Shown here: positions 33,543 through 41,955 of the stretch, piece after piece
Numbering within the stretch: the first letter of the stretch is position 1
Layout of the letters: each line of letters starts with the position of its first letter
Assembly (NCBI RefSeq): GCF_024055665.1
Contig: NZ_JAMXMC010000001.1
Span: 124,001-188,000, forward strand
Length of the DNA stretch: 64,000 nt
From: Ideonella oryzae
GTDB taxonomy: Bacteria > Pseudomonadota > Gammaproteobacteria > Burkholderiales > Burkholderiaceae_C
Reading direction: 5' to 3'
Position numbers and translations under genes: made by a program
The notes under the pieces: generated by a model
What the model saw: the letters and a program-made list of their open reading frames with translations, nothing else
What the model was told of the DNA's origin: nothing
The model's database searches: none

Positions 33543-34790
33543 ATGGAAGCCAACCTGCTGAACCAACCCCTGCGGCTGCCCAATGGCAGTGTCTTGCGCA
33601 ACCGCCTTGCGAAGGCGGCCATGAGCGAAGCGCTGGCCACCTACGGCAACCGTCCGACTCAAGCACTCGTGCAGCTGTATCGCCGCTGGGGGGTCAGCGG
33701 ACTGGGTCTGATCGTCACGGGCAACGTGATGATCGATCGGCGCGCATTGGGAGAACCGGGCAACGTCGTCATCGAGGACGAGTCCGACCTGCCTGTCCTG
33801 AAGCAGTGGGCCGAGGCGGGCACCGCGCAGGGATCGGCGCTGTGGGTTCAGCTCAACCATCCGGGCAAGCAGTCACCCAAGGGCTTGAACGCGGTCAATC
33901 TCGCCCCCTCTGCCGTGCCGTTCCGCGAGGACATGGCGGCATTCTTCGACACGCCCCGCGAGGCCACGACCGCAGAGATCCAGGACATCATCGCGCGCTT
34001 CGGGCGTGCTGCGGCCGTCTGCAAACAGGCCGGCTTCAGCGGCGTGCAGATCCACGCGGCGCACGGCTACCTGATCAACCAGTTCCTGTCGCCCCATCAC
34101 AACCGCCGGGACGACGAATGGGGCGGAACGCCCGAGAAGCGCCGTCGCTTCGTGCTGGCCGTCTACGCCGAGATCCGCCGGGTCGGAAGTGGCTTTCCGG
34201 TGGGCATCAAGCTGAACTCGGCCGACTTCCAGCGCGGTGGCTTCACCGAGCAGGAATCGCTCGACACGATTCGCGCGCTGGCCGACGCGGGCATCGACCT
34301 GATCGAAATCTCCGGCGGTACCTACGAGGCCCCCGCCATGAGCGGCATCATGCAGGAGACAAAGAAGGCCTCCACTGCCGCCCGGGAGGCCTACTTCCTC
34401 GATTTCGCCGAGAAGGCCCGTCGCGCCACCCAGGTGCCGCTCATGGTCACTGGCGGCTTCCGCACGGCCGCCGGCATGAACGCCGCCCTGCGCAGCGGTG
34501 CGCTGGACGTTGTGGGTGTGGCCCGGCTGCTGGCCATCGACCCGGATGCACCGGCCGCCCTGCTGCAGGGGCGGGACAGTGCGCAGCAGGTCCGCCCGAT
34601 CAGCTCGGGGCTCAAGGCCGTGGACCGCATGGGACTCATGGAGATCGTCTGGTACACGCGGCAACTCCGGCGCATCGGCAAGGGAGGCGCACCTCGGCCT
34701 GACGAGAGTGGTCTCGCGGCGTTTCTGAAATCGCTCGTCGCCAGCGGCTGGGGCACTTTCCGGACCAAGCGCTTGCGTGCGCGCACCTGA
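33543..34790 (+). CDS. NADH:flavin oxidoreductase, Old Yellow Enzyme family
   Basis: A 415-residue FMN-dependent TIM-barrel enzyme. The active-site strand HAAHGYLINQFLSP with the following NRRDDEWGG segment is characteristic of the family; the two His residues bind the substrate carbonyl oxygen. It reduces activated C=C bonds of enones or nitro compounds with NAD(P)H. No iron-sulfur Cys cluster is present, so it is not the 2,4-dienoyl-CoA reductase type. In context it would act with the SDR and MDR enzymes on an unsaturated carbonyl compound. Confidence 0.92.
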   Translation: MEANLLNQPLRLPNGSVLRNRLAKAAMSEALATYGNRPTQALVQLYRRWGVSGLGLIVTGNVMIDRRALGEPGNVVIEDESDLPVLKQWAEAGTAQGSALWVQLNHPGKQSPKGLNAVNLAPSAVPFREDMAAFFDTPREATTAEIQDIIARFGRAAAVCKQAGFSGVQIHAAHGYLINQFLSPHHNRRDDEWGGTPEKRRRFVLAVYAEIRRVGSGFPVGIKLNSADFQRGGFTEQESLDTIRALADAGIDLIEISGGTYEAPAMSGIMQETKKASTAAREAYFLDFAEKARRATQVPLMVTGGFRTAAGMNAALRSGALDVVGVARLLAIDPDAPAALLQGRDSAQQVRPISSGLKAVDRMGLMEIVWYTRQLRRIGKGGAPRPDESGLAAFLKSLVASGWGTFRTKRLRART

Positions 34791-34847
34791 GTGAACCGGC
34801 AGGCCAACACAACTCCCCCAGGGATCCCCTGGAACAAGAGAGAAATC

Positions 34848-35849
34848 ATGAAAGCACTCACCTTCAAACGCTACGGCAAGTCGCCCGACATCGGGTTTTC
34901 CAATGTGGATCGACCGACGCTGCAACCCGATGAACTGCTGGTCCAGGTTCACGCGGCAGGCCTGAACCCCATCGACAACATGGTCCCGGTGGGCACCTTC
35001 AAGCCGGTGCTGCATTTCAAGCTGCCGGCGGTCCTCGGCAGCGACCTGGCCGGCGTGGTGATCGAAGTCGGCAGCCGCGTCACCCGCTTCAAGCCCGGTG
35101 ACGAGGTCTTCGCGAGCGTCTTTGACCTGGGCAGGGGGTCGCTGGCCGAGCTTGTCGCGGTTCCGGAGAGCGCGGCCGCCTTGAAGCCATCCAACCTGGA
35201 CTTTGTACAGGCCGCGTCGATCCCGATGGTCGGGCTCACCTCATGGCAGGCCCTGAAAGAGCGCATGAACTTGCGCCGCGGTCAGAAGGTGTTCATTCCC
35301 GCGGGTTCCGGCGGCATTGGCACGTTCGCCATCCAGCTGGCCCACCAGCTTGGCGCCACGGTGGGGACGACGGTCAGCACGGGAAATGTCGAACTCGTGC
35401 GCGGCCTGGGTGCCGACGAAATCGTCGATTACAAGAAGCAGGAGTTCCAGCAGGTTCTGCGCGACTATGACGCAGTCCTTGGCACGGTGAGGGGCGACGC
35501 CCTCGAAAAGTCGCTGGCCATCCTGAAGCCAGGAAGCCGGATCGTCTCGCTCATCGGCCCCCTGGATGCCGCGTTTGCAGAGGCGAAGAAGCTCAACTTC
35601 ATCCTGAAGTTCGTGTTCGGCCTGATGAGCCGCAAGCTGATGAAGCTGGCCGGCAAGAAGGGCGTGAACTACGCCTTCCTGTTCGTGCGGCCCGATGGAC
35701 AGCAGCTCGCCGAGATTGGCGAACTGCTCGAGACGGAACGAATCCGGCCGGTCATCGACAAGGTGTTCCAGTTCGACCAAGCCAAGCAAGCCCTTGACTA
35801 CCTGGCGCTCGGTCGCTCTAAAGGAAAGGTTGTCGTTCGGATCCAGTGA
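34848..35849 (+). CDS. Zinc-independent MDR oxidoreductase (quinone oxidoreductase-like)
   Basis: A 333-residue medium-chain dehydrogenase. The N-terminal GroES-like domain contains LGSDLAGVVIEVG, and the Rossmann motif is AGSGGIGTFAIQLA (about residue 145). The structural and catalytic zinc ligands of classical alcohol dehydrogenases are missing, which places it with NADPH:quinone or enone reductases. The start was taken at 34848, with GAGAGAAATC upstream. It is the last plus-strand gene of the cluster. Confidence 0.9.
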   Translation: MKALTFKRYGKSPDIGFSNVDRPTLQPDELLVQVHAAGLNPIDNMVPVGTFKPVLHFKLPAVLGSDLAGVVIEVGSRVTRFKPGDEVFASVFDLGRGSLAELVAVPESAAALKPSNLDFVQAASIPMVGLTSWQALKERMNLRRGQKVFIPAGSGGIGTFAIQLAHQLGATVGTTVSTGNVELVRGLGADEIVDYKKQEFQQVLRDYDAVLGTVRGDALEKSLAILKPGSRIVSLIGPLDAAFAEAKKLNFILKFVFGLMSRKLMKLAGKKGVNYAFLFVRPDGQQLAEIGELLETERIRPVIDKVFQFDQAKQALDYLALGRSKGKVVVRIQ

Positions 35850-35910
35850 GGCTGCCGCTGCAATGAACGTTCTTTGCACGCGAGCCACACCGAACCGGTG
35901 CGAAGGCCAG

Positions 35911-37161
35911 TCATCGTGAGCCAGTCGGCCCCATGGTGCCGTGATCATCAAGGTGGGAAGCTGTTCGCGATGGCAAACGGGCCTCGCGAATCGGCAGGTT
36001 GACCAGCGCCGCACCCAGTGCGAGAACGACATCGGCCCACCACATCCACAAATAGTTCCCGGTGTGGACCACCGCGAGGCCCCCCAGCCAGGCACCGAAG
36101 AAGCCACCAATCTGGTGGCTGAACAGCGTCAACCCGAACAGGGTCGCGAGGTAGCGTGTGCCGAACAGTTTGGCGGTGAGGCCGGCCGTTGGCGGCACGG
36201 TGGCGAGCCAAGTGGCGCCCAACACCGCCGCGAACAGGTAGAAAGTCCATGGCTCCTTGGGCGCGGCCAAATAGACGAGGATGGCCACGGCGCGCGAGGC
36301 GTACATCCAGAACAGGAGGTACTTCATGCGTACACGGTTGCCCAGTGCTCCAGCGGCCAGGCTGCCGCCGACGTTGGCAAGGCCGATAATGGCCAGCGAC
36401 GTTGCCGCCACGCTGGCATTCAGCCCGCAGAGGCTGACCTCGCCCGGCATGTGCGTGACCAGGAAAGCGATATGAAAGCCGCAGGTGAAGAAGCCGGCAT
36501 GTAGGCACCAGTAGCTGCGATCCCGTGCAGCGATCTTCAACTGCTCTCGCAGGGTCAACGTCGCGGCGGCTCCGCTACCCGTGACCGGCGGCTTCGGCTC
36601 GCCACGGAGCCACCAGGCCATCGGCGCGGTGGTCAGAGCCATCACGGCCATCATCCACATCGCCTGCATCCATCCGAAGGTCGACAGCACGGCCTGGTTC
36701 AGCGGCGCGAAGATGAACTGACCCAGGCTTCCACCGGCGTTGATTGCACCTCCTGCAAACGAACGGCGCTCTGGAGGAATGTGTTGCGCGGTGGCGCCGA
36801 TGAGGATCGAGAAGCTGCCCGCGCCTGCGCCGGCGGCGCTCATCAGGCCGAGGGTGACGATCAACGCCCACTCGCTGGTGACCTGAGTGGTCCACGCAAA
36901 GCCTGCTGCAAGCAACAATGCGCCCAGAACGATGACACGGCCCGGGCCCCAACGGTCGGCCACGGCGCCGAACACCGGCTGCACCGCACCCCAGACGAAC
37001 TGGCCGATGGCCATGGCGAAGCTGATGGTGGCGATGCCCAGCCCGGTGTGGGTGTTCAGCGGCGACACGAACAACCCCATCGATTGCCGTGTGCCCATCG
37101 TGATCATCAAAATCGAGGCGGCAACGACAACGAAGACCCATGAACTGCGCGTGGATGCCAT
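35911..37161 (-). CDS. MFS transporter
   Basis: A 416-residue transporter with 12 predicted membrane helices. The segment GAVADRWGPGRVI between helices 2 and 3 matches the MFS GxxxDRxGRR motif. It resembles monocarboxylate/oxalate-formate type carriers, but the substrate is not certain. It is encoded 3 bp downstream of the MarR gene on the same strand and convergent with the oxidoreductase run, so it probably imports or expels the compound that cluster handles. Confidence 0.9.
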   Translation of the reverse strand: MASTRSSWVFVVVAASILMITMGTRQSMGLFVSPLNTHTGLGIATISFAMAIGQFVWGAVQPVFGAVADRWGPGRVIVLGALLLAAGFAWTTQVTSEWALIVTLGLMSAAGAGAGSFSILIGATAQHIPPERRSFAGGAINAGGSLGQFIFAPLNQAVLSTFGWMQAMWMMAVMALTTAPMAWWLRGEPKPPVTGSGAAATLTLREQLKIAARDRSYWCLHAGFFTCGFHIAFLVTHMPGEVSLCGLNASVAATSLAIIGLANVGGSLAAGALGNRVRMKYLLFWMYASRAVAILVYLAAPKEPWTFYLFAAVLGATWLATVPPTAGLTAKLFGTRYLATLFGLTLFSHQIGGFFGAWLGGLAVVHTGNYLWMWWADVVLALGAALVNLPIREARLPSRTASHLDDHGTMGPTGSR

Positions 37162-37164
37162 GGT

Positions 37165-37641
37165 TTACTCCTCTGGGTGTTCGGCACGGAACGCAGGCGT
37201 CACGCGATCCAGCCAGTCATGGAAGGCGCCGACGTTGTCTTCGCCCAGCGTGCGATTGACGAAGTCCTGGGCGACGCGCCAGTACGGCTGGGCGTCCACG
37301 AACACAGCATTGCCCTTTGCGGTGATCTGGGCCCGGCGAACTCTTGCATCTGCTGGGTCGCTGTGCAGGTCTATCAGACCCTGGTCGACCAGAGGGCGCA
37401 GGTTGCGTGTCAGCGTCGTTCGGTCCATGTCCATGGCAGAAGCCAGGTCGGAAACCGCGACGCCGTGATCCCTTCCTTCCCGTCGCAGCGTGGCCAGCAG
37501 CGAATACTGCGTCAGCCGCAGGCCGGTCTGTGCGAGTTCGCGGTCGTAGAGCGCGGTCATGCGCCGCGTCAGGCGACGCAGTCGCGCACAGGTGCAGTTC
37601 GATACTCGGTTTGCAACATCGGTGGCATCGACAGAGGTCAT
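37165..37641 (-). CDS. MarR-family transcriptional regulator
   Basis: A 158-residue winged-helix regulator. The DNA-binding core is GVAVSDLASAMDMDRTTLTR with the wing DPADARVRRAQIT, and the dimerising N-terminal helix includes CTCARLRRLTRR with two Cys residues (CTC), which could be redox-active. ATG at 37641 gives the family length; the frame is open further upstream but crosses its own operator. It leads the MFS gene and likely represses both. Confidence 0.9.
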   Translation of the reverse strand: MTSVDATDVANRVSNCTCARLRRLTRRMTALYDRELAQTGLRLTQYSLLATLRREGRDHGVAVSDLASAMDMDRTTLTRNLRPLVDQGLIDLHSDPADARVRRAQITAKGNAVFVDAQPYWRVAQDFVNRTLGEDNVGAFHDWLDRVTPAFRAEHPEE

Positions 37642-37655
37642 GGGTGGGATTGTAG

Positions 37656-37667
37656 GTGCATATGCAC
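37656..37667. promoter_or_regulatory. Candidate MarR operator
   Basis: A perfect 12-bp palindrome, GTGCATATGCAC, 14 bp upstream of the marR start. It is the size and position expected of an autoregulatory MarR-family operator. Confidence 0.6.
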
Positions 37668-37721
37668 TTGTTTTGACGGCACGGCAATTCCTGAGCAACG
37701 CGGATGGCGCCCAAGTGGCTT

Positions 37722-37876
37722 CATGATTAACTACCATCGCCTGCTCGAGCCCATCGGCTACATCCCGCCTGCTGAGGCCGAGGCAAACTACTACCGGCCG
37801 GCAACTCGCCAATCAGGCCGCTGCCGTGATGATCTGACCTAAACCACATGGCCTCCGCGAATCTCGGGGCGGTTCA
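37722..37876 (+). mobile_element. Right-end remnant of an IS3-family insertion sequence
   Basis: The plus-strand frame ending at 37842 reads NYHRLLEPIGYIPPAEAEAN, the typical C-terminal end of IS3-family OrfB transposases (YNHRRLLEPIGNIPPAEAE in intact copies). After the stop comes GCCTCCGCGAATCTCGGGGC then GGTTCA, resembling the right terminal repeat of such elements and ending in CA. The catalytic DDE domain, OrfA and the left end are missing. The break to the left coincides with the MarR promoter region. Confidence 0.75.
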
Positions 37877-38074
37877 GGGTGGCAAGGCCTCCACGTCCAC
37901 CTCTGATCACTCGGTAACGTCGATCTCGTGGACGGGAGCGCTGCGCGTGTACCAATCCGAGCTTGAAATGCGCTCAAAAGGCCATCATTTGGTTGTCCTC
38001 AGAGGTGAAAATCGTTGGCGCGGCCGGCCGCGCTCCTGGTTGAAGCGGTCGGCAGCGCCCGTGCCTTCACCCAC
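37877..38074. other. Short gap before the recombinase, no gene seen
   Basis: About 200 bp between the IS remnant and the first recombinase. A frame is open across part of it but has no recognisable product. The recombinase promoter must lie here or upstream; no clear -35/-10 pair was seen. Confidence 0.4.
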
Positions 38075-39904
38075 ATGAATCCCTCTTTGCCCCAGTCGAG
38101 CCACACGGTCTGGCCGCGCATCGGTCAGCACCATTTCGCCCATCTGCGTGCGGTGGCCGAGGGGCTGCCCGTTCAAGAATCGGCGCTTCGCTACCTGGGC
38201 ATCGATCACGGTCACCAGGCCGTCACCGCTCACCGTCAGGTGGTGGACCGGCTGCGCGGGCTGGCTCGCCGACGAGGCCTTTCGGCCTGGCGGCTCGTCG
38301 GGCTGACTATCCGGGTTGGGTCGGGCGACATCCGGCCCTCTCTGGAAGACTTCATCGCCGAGCGGGAGCTCGACGGGTGGACCGAATCCGAGGTCGCGCA
38401 ACTTTACGAAGAGGCCTTCCCGGCAGACGCCCGGGCGGAGCGGCGACGACGGCTGCGCGACCGGCAATTGGCCCTGCTGAAAGAACTCCAGGCCGTGGCC
38501 GCCGAAAGGCCCTCGCCCGAGGATCGGCTGGACGGATGGTTCGATCCTGTCACGGCGCAGCGTCTGACCCAGGCCGGTATGCTGCTGCTGCGGGACCTTC
38601 AACAGCGAATTCAGGGCGGAGGCCATTGGTGGCGGGGGCTGCCGGCCATCGGAAAGATCAAGGCCGACCGTCTGGCGCAGTATCTGCAGTTGCTGCTGCC
38701 CGACCTGGCCAATCCCCTGCCCCGTCCATTTGAAAATTCGGGGATCGAGGACATCGCGCCGCAGGCCCGCGCGGGCGCCTTGGTCTCGGACGACCTGTTT
38801 TCGGGACGGCCCGTCACGCGTGGTGCTCCCGGCACGGCCGTGCTGACGGGGGCGCGATCCGATGCCGAGGTCATCGAGGCTTGGGTGGCGGCCCGTGCCG
38901 GAACGGCGCCCACGGCGAAGAGCTATCGGCGCGAGGCTCTGCGCCTGTTGCTGTGGCTCCGTCATGAGCGAGCCAAAGGCTTTGCTGACGTGCAGGTGGA
39001 AGACTGCCTGGACTACATGAGTTTTCTGGAGCATTTGCCGCCGGCATGGATCTCACGTCGGCACAGCACCGTGTTGGGTGAAGGTTGGGCGCCCTTCCGA
39101 GGGCCACTCAGCCTGGCCAGCCGGCGCCAGGCCGTGGTCGTGCTGGGCAGCTTCTTTGGATGGATGGTGAACGTGGGCTACCTGCCTTCCCGCAATCCGT
39201 GGATGCTGATCAACCGCCGCACTGGCGACGATGCCCACCAATCCTTGCTGGACAGCCGTGCTTTCACCCCGGAAGCCTGGGCGGCGCTGCTCGGACATTT
39301 GCAAGCAGAGACTCCCGACGCCTCGCGCGCGCGCATGCTTTTCATCCTGACCTTTGTCGAGGCCACGGGCCTGCGTGCCGCCGAACTGGTGGGCGCGACG
39401 ATGGGCGCACTCCGTCAGCACCGAGGACGGTGGGTGCTGCAGGTGCACGGCAAGGGGGCGCGCAACCGTCTGGTGGCTGTTCCCGGCCAGGCCCGCGATG
39501 CCTTGCAGGACTATCTGCTGGCCCGAGGGCTGGGGCCGTTGGGCCAGCAGCCGCCCGACACCCCGCTGCTCGCTCGTCTGAGCGAGCCCCAGCAGGCGAT
39601 CGGCTATCAGGCGCTCTACCAGACGATGAAGCGATGGGTGCGCGATGCGATCCGGGGCAGCGAGCTGACGTCGGCCGAGAAGGACGTGGCCATGCGGGCT
39701 TCGCCGCATTGGTTGCGGCACACCTTCGGCACCCGGGCGCTTGAGCGACGCGCGCCGCTGGAGGTGGTGCAGCGTCAACTGGGGCATGCCGATCCTCGCA
39801 CGACCATGCGGTATGCCCATGCCCAGCTGGAGCGACTGCAGCAGGAGATGGACAGGGCCTTTGGCGATGAAGCGCGGCAGCTTGACCAGACGAACAAGAC
39901 CTGA
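38075..39904 (+). CDS. Large tyrosine recombinase (phage-integrase family), catalytically complete
   Basis: A 609-residue protein, about twice the size of XerC/D. Residues 1-250 are an extra N-terminal region with helical, DNA-binding-like segments; residues about 265-375 look like a core-binding SAM-like domain; the catalytic domain follows. All active-site residues are present: Arg434 (TGLRAAEL), Lys460 (HGKGARNR), His545 and Arg548 (HWLRHTFGT), His571 (LGHADPRTT) and the nucleophile Tyr580. Related large recombinases are found on Burkholderiales megaplasmids, where a role in dimer resolution is plausible. The start at 38075 is chosen as the first well-placed ATG. Confidence 0.88.
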   Translation: MNPSLPQSSHTVWPRIGQHHFAHLRAVAEGLPVQESALRYLGIDHGHQAVTAHRQVVDRLRGLARRRGLSAWRLVGLTIRVGSGDIRPSLEDFIAERELDGWTESEVAQLYEEAFPADARAERRRRLRDRQLALLKELQAVAAERPSPEDRLDGWFDPVTAQRLTQAGMLLLRDLQQRIQGGGHWWRGLPAIGKIKADRLAQYLQLLLPDLANPLPRPFENSGIEDIAPQARAGALVSDDLFSGRPVTRGAPGTAVLTGARSDAEVIEAWVAARAGTAPTAKSYRREALRLLLWLRHERAKGFADVQVEDCLDYMSFLEHLPPAWISRRHSTVLGEGWAPFRGPLSLASRRQAVVVLGSFFGWMVNVGYLPSRNPWMLINRRTGDDAHQSLLDSRAFTPEAWAALLGHLQAETPDASRARMLFILTFVEATGLRAAELVGATMGALRQHRGRWVLQVHGKGARNRLVAVPGQARDALQDYLLARGLGPLGQQPPDTPLLARLSEPQQAIGYQALYQTMKRWVRDAIRGSELTSAEKDVAMRASPHWLRHTFGTRALERRAPLEVVQRQLGHADPRTTMRYAHAQLERLQQEMDRAFGDEARQLDQTNKT

Positions 39905-39960
39905 GCCGATCGCGTGTCCATGTACGATGGGGGGTATCTTCAACCTTCCTGGAACAGAGC

Positions 39961-40341
39961 ATGAAATCAGCGCACGATCTGGTGACCGCGGCCAAGCAAC
40001 GCATTGAGGAGGTGGCCCTGGACCGGGCGGAGCAGGCGGTTCGCGAGGCGGACCTGGTGCTGGATGTGCGTGAGCCCGAGGAATATGCGGCCGGCCACTT
40101 GCCCGGGGCAGTGTCCGTGCCGCGGGGTCTGCTGGAATTCAAGCTCAGTGCCACATCGGCCATGACACCGCGCGACTTGAAGGTGGTCGTCTATTGCAAG
40201 AGCGGCGGGCGCGCTGCACTCGCAGGGGCTTCCATGAAGGACATGGGTTATCTTCATGTGGCTTCGCTGGCGGGTGGCTTTGACGGCTGGCAGTCTGCCG
40301 GCTATCCGGTGGCCCGGCCTGAGCAACCCACGTTCGACTGA
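39961..40341 (+). CDS. Rhodanese-like sulfurtransferase
   Basis: A 126-residue single-domain rhodanese with the active-site loop CKSGGRA (catalytic Cys79) and the conserved DVREPEEYAAGHLPGA segment at residues 35-50. It would carry sulfane sulfur on Cys79. An N-terminal helix of about 28 residues precedes the domain. It lies 56 bp after the first recombinase and 133 bp before the second, on the same strand. A functional link to recombination is not known and would be speculative. Confidence 0.9.
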   Translation: MKSAHDLVTAAKQRIEEVALDRAEQAVREADLVLDVREPEEYAAGHLPGAVSVPRGLLEFKLSATSAMTPRDLKVVVYCKSGGRAALAGASMKDMGYLHVASLAGGFDGWQSAGYPVARPEQPTFD

Positions 40342-40394
40342 AGTTTGCGACCGGGGCGACCGGGCTCCGGTGACTTAGGTATTCAGAGCCCTTA

Positions 40395-40474
40395 AAATGA
40401 ACTAACGGCAAGTTCGCTTTTCCAGGCAACCTGCATCGCAGGTATTGGCTGTCGCCATCGCCGTTAGTTCATTT
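40395..40474. repeat. Perfect 15-bp inverted repeat flanking a 50-bp spacer
   Basis: The arm AAATGAACTAACGGC (40395-40409) is exactly complementary to GCCGTTAGTTCATTT (40460-40474). The right arm ends on the base before the ATG of the second recombinase. The spacer holds a smaller hairpin, CCTGC-ATC-GCAGG (40430-40442). It could be a recombinase-binding or crossover site, an operator, or a structured leader that hides the start codon. No ordinary terminator T-run follows. Confidence 0.8.
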
Positions 40475-41452
40475 ATGAGGCGCCTACAAACTCCATCTTC
40501 TCCCGCTGCTGGCTTCGACCTGGCCTGGGGCTTGTGGCAGCAGCGGGCCCGTGCCCGCGCGCTCCTGCGCAAGGCCACCTCCGAGGAGGTGTACGCCTCC
40601 GTCTGGCGTGCGCTCGCGCAGTGGGCCTGCGCGCGCCTGCTCGCGCCCCATGAGCTCCATGCCGGCGACCTGGCCGCCTTTCTGGCCGAACGCGAGGCCT
40701 CGCATGGCCTGACCCGTCGCCACGCCTGGCGCATCACCCGGTTGGTGGAGCGGGTCCTGCTGATCTACCACCAGGAACTGGGACTGCCTGCCTCTCAGGC
40801 CGTCACCCAACTGCTGGAACAACGTCCTGACATCCGCTACGCCAATGCCAGCCGATTTGACGAGCTCCCCGATGCCTTGAGCGCGCACGATGCAGCCTTG
40901 CTGGCCCGACATGTCGCCCGACCGACGGCGCCCGGTGAACCGTGGCAGGACACGAGAAATCGGGCGGCCGTCGCGCTGCACCTGGGGGCCGGTCTGACAC
41001 CCGCTGAAGTTCGCGCCCTCCGGACCAAGGACTTGCCTCTGATCACGCCCTTAGCGGTGCATCTCGCCGGTGTCGGCGCGCAGCCGGCCCGGCACGTCCC
41101 GCTCCCCGCCTGGGCCGGCCGTTCGCTGCATCAATGGCGCGATCTGCGTGCAACATTGGGGATCCCGGGCGATCAGTGGCTACCCTCCACCCGATCGTCC
41201 GGCAAGCCATGGGGAAAGGTATCTCACCACGAGGGTGTCAAGTCTGTTCTGGCACAGGCGGGCCTCGACGCACAGCGCTGGAGTGCTTACAGCCTGCGTC
41301 ACAGCTTCGCGCTTCACGCTCTGCACCGCCGAGTTCCCCCACCCCAGATCGGGCAGTGGCTGGGAGTGACAGAGCCGGATGTGCTGGAGCGCTATCAGCG
41401 CATCCGACAAGAGATGGTGGAAGAGGCTGCATGGCTGCAGGAAACCTCATAA
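40475..41452 (+). CDS. Degenerate tyrosine recombinase paralogue
   Basis: A 325-residue phage-integrase-fold protein of about XerC/D length. The alignment frame is clear, but four of six catalytic positions are changed: the first Arg is Thr175 (GLTPAEV), the Lys is Val200 ([13 protein letters not shown]), the His of HxxR is Tyr272 (YSLRHSF) and the second His is Val298 (LGVTEPDV). Arg275 and the Tyr307 nucleophile remain at the standard 9-residue spacing from position 298. It is probably unable to cleave DNA alone and may act as a DNA-binding partner. ATG at 40475 is preferred over an in-frame TTG at 40445. Confidence 0.85.
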   Translation: MRRLQTPSSPAAGFDLAWGLWQQRARARALLRKATSEEVYASVWRALAQWACARLLAPHELHAGDLAAFLAEREASHGLTRRHAWRITRLVERVLLIYHQELGLPASQAVTQLLEQRPDIRYANASRFDELPDALSAHDAALLARHVARPTAPGEPWQDTRNRAAVALHLGAGLTPAEVRALRTKDLPLITPLAVHLAGVGAQPARHVPLPAWAGRSLHQWRDLRATLGIPGDQWLPSTRSSGKPWGKVSHHEGVKSVLAQAGLDAQRWSAYSLRHSFALHALHRRVPPPQIGQWLGVTEPDVLERYQRIRQEMVEEAAWLQETS

Positions 41453-41546
41453 AATAAAAAGCTTGACCACACCAGCAATCTCAGGTTCGTTTTCGTCCTG
41501 TGCGGCGTCATGCCAAAAGCGCCCTGCTGATCATCTGGAGAGAAAC

Positions 41547-41813
41547 ATGGCCAAGGAAGAACTGATCGAGATGCGCGGCATCGTCAACGAAGTCTTGCCG
41601 GACTCCCGTTTCCGCGTGACGCTGGAAAACGGTCACGAGCTGGTGGCCTACACCGCTGGCAAGATGAAGAAGAACCACATCCGCATCCTGGCGGGGGACG
41701 CCGTGTCCCTGGAGCTCTCGCCTTATGACCTGGGCAAGGGCCGCATCACCTTCCGACACCTTGATCGCAGCGCCCAGTCCTCCGGCGGCAACGCGCCGCG
41801 CCGTCGCAACTGA
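41547..41813 (+). CDS. infA: Translation initiation factor IF-1
   Basis: An 88-residue S1/OB-fold protein with the IF-1 hallmarks: [13 protein letters not shown] at the N-terminus, [19 protein letters not shown] at residues 30-48 and KGRITFR at 64-70. A Ser/Gly/Arg-rich tail of about 17 residues extends past the usual 72. Burkholderiales often carry more than one infA; this copy is outside the ribosomal-protein operon and follows a recombinase gene. A GGAGAG ribosome-binding site lies 6 nt upstream. Confidence 0.95.
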   Translation: MAKEELIEMRGIVNEVLPDSRFRVTLENGHELVAYTAGKMKKNHIRILAGDAVSLELSPYDLGKGRITFRHLDRSAQSSGGNAPRRRN

Positions 41814-41825
41814 GAACTGTGCAGA

Positions 41826-41846
41826 CCACACGGCGTGTGGCTTTTG
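41826..41846 (+). terminator. Terminator after infA
   Basis: A perfect 6-bp stem, CCACAC / GTGTGG, with loop GGC, followed by CTTTTG. It starts 13 bp after the infA stop. Confidence 0.65.
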
Positions 41847-41850
41847 ATCA

Positions 41851-41865
41851 GAACACCCGGTGTTC
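41851..41865. repeat. 15-bp perfect palindrome upstream of the hybrid kinase
   Basis: GAACACCCGGTGTTC: 7-bp arms around a central C, about 90 bp upstream of the kinase start. It is a candidate operator for that gene, with no regulator assigned. Confidence 0.45.
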
Positions 41866-41955
41866 GTGCACAGAACAAGATCCAGAGGCTGTGCTAGCGT
41901 GGCTTCCATTGCCTGTCCGTGACCCTCACGGGGCATTTGCTGAAATGCCTCCGCC

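Noticed and set aside
40411..40424. dif-like XerC arm (AGTTCGC)
   Set aside because: Only seven bases resemble a dif half-site and no matching second arm at a 6-bp spacing follows.
40395..40474. Integron attC site
   Set aside because: The outer boxes match GTTRRRY/RYYYAAC only with a mismatch, no integron integrase or cassette array is present, and the structure occurs once in the window. Kept as an inverted repeat of unknown role.
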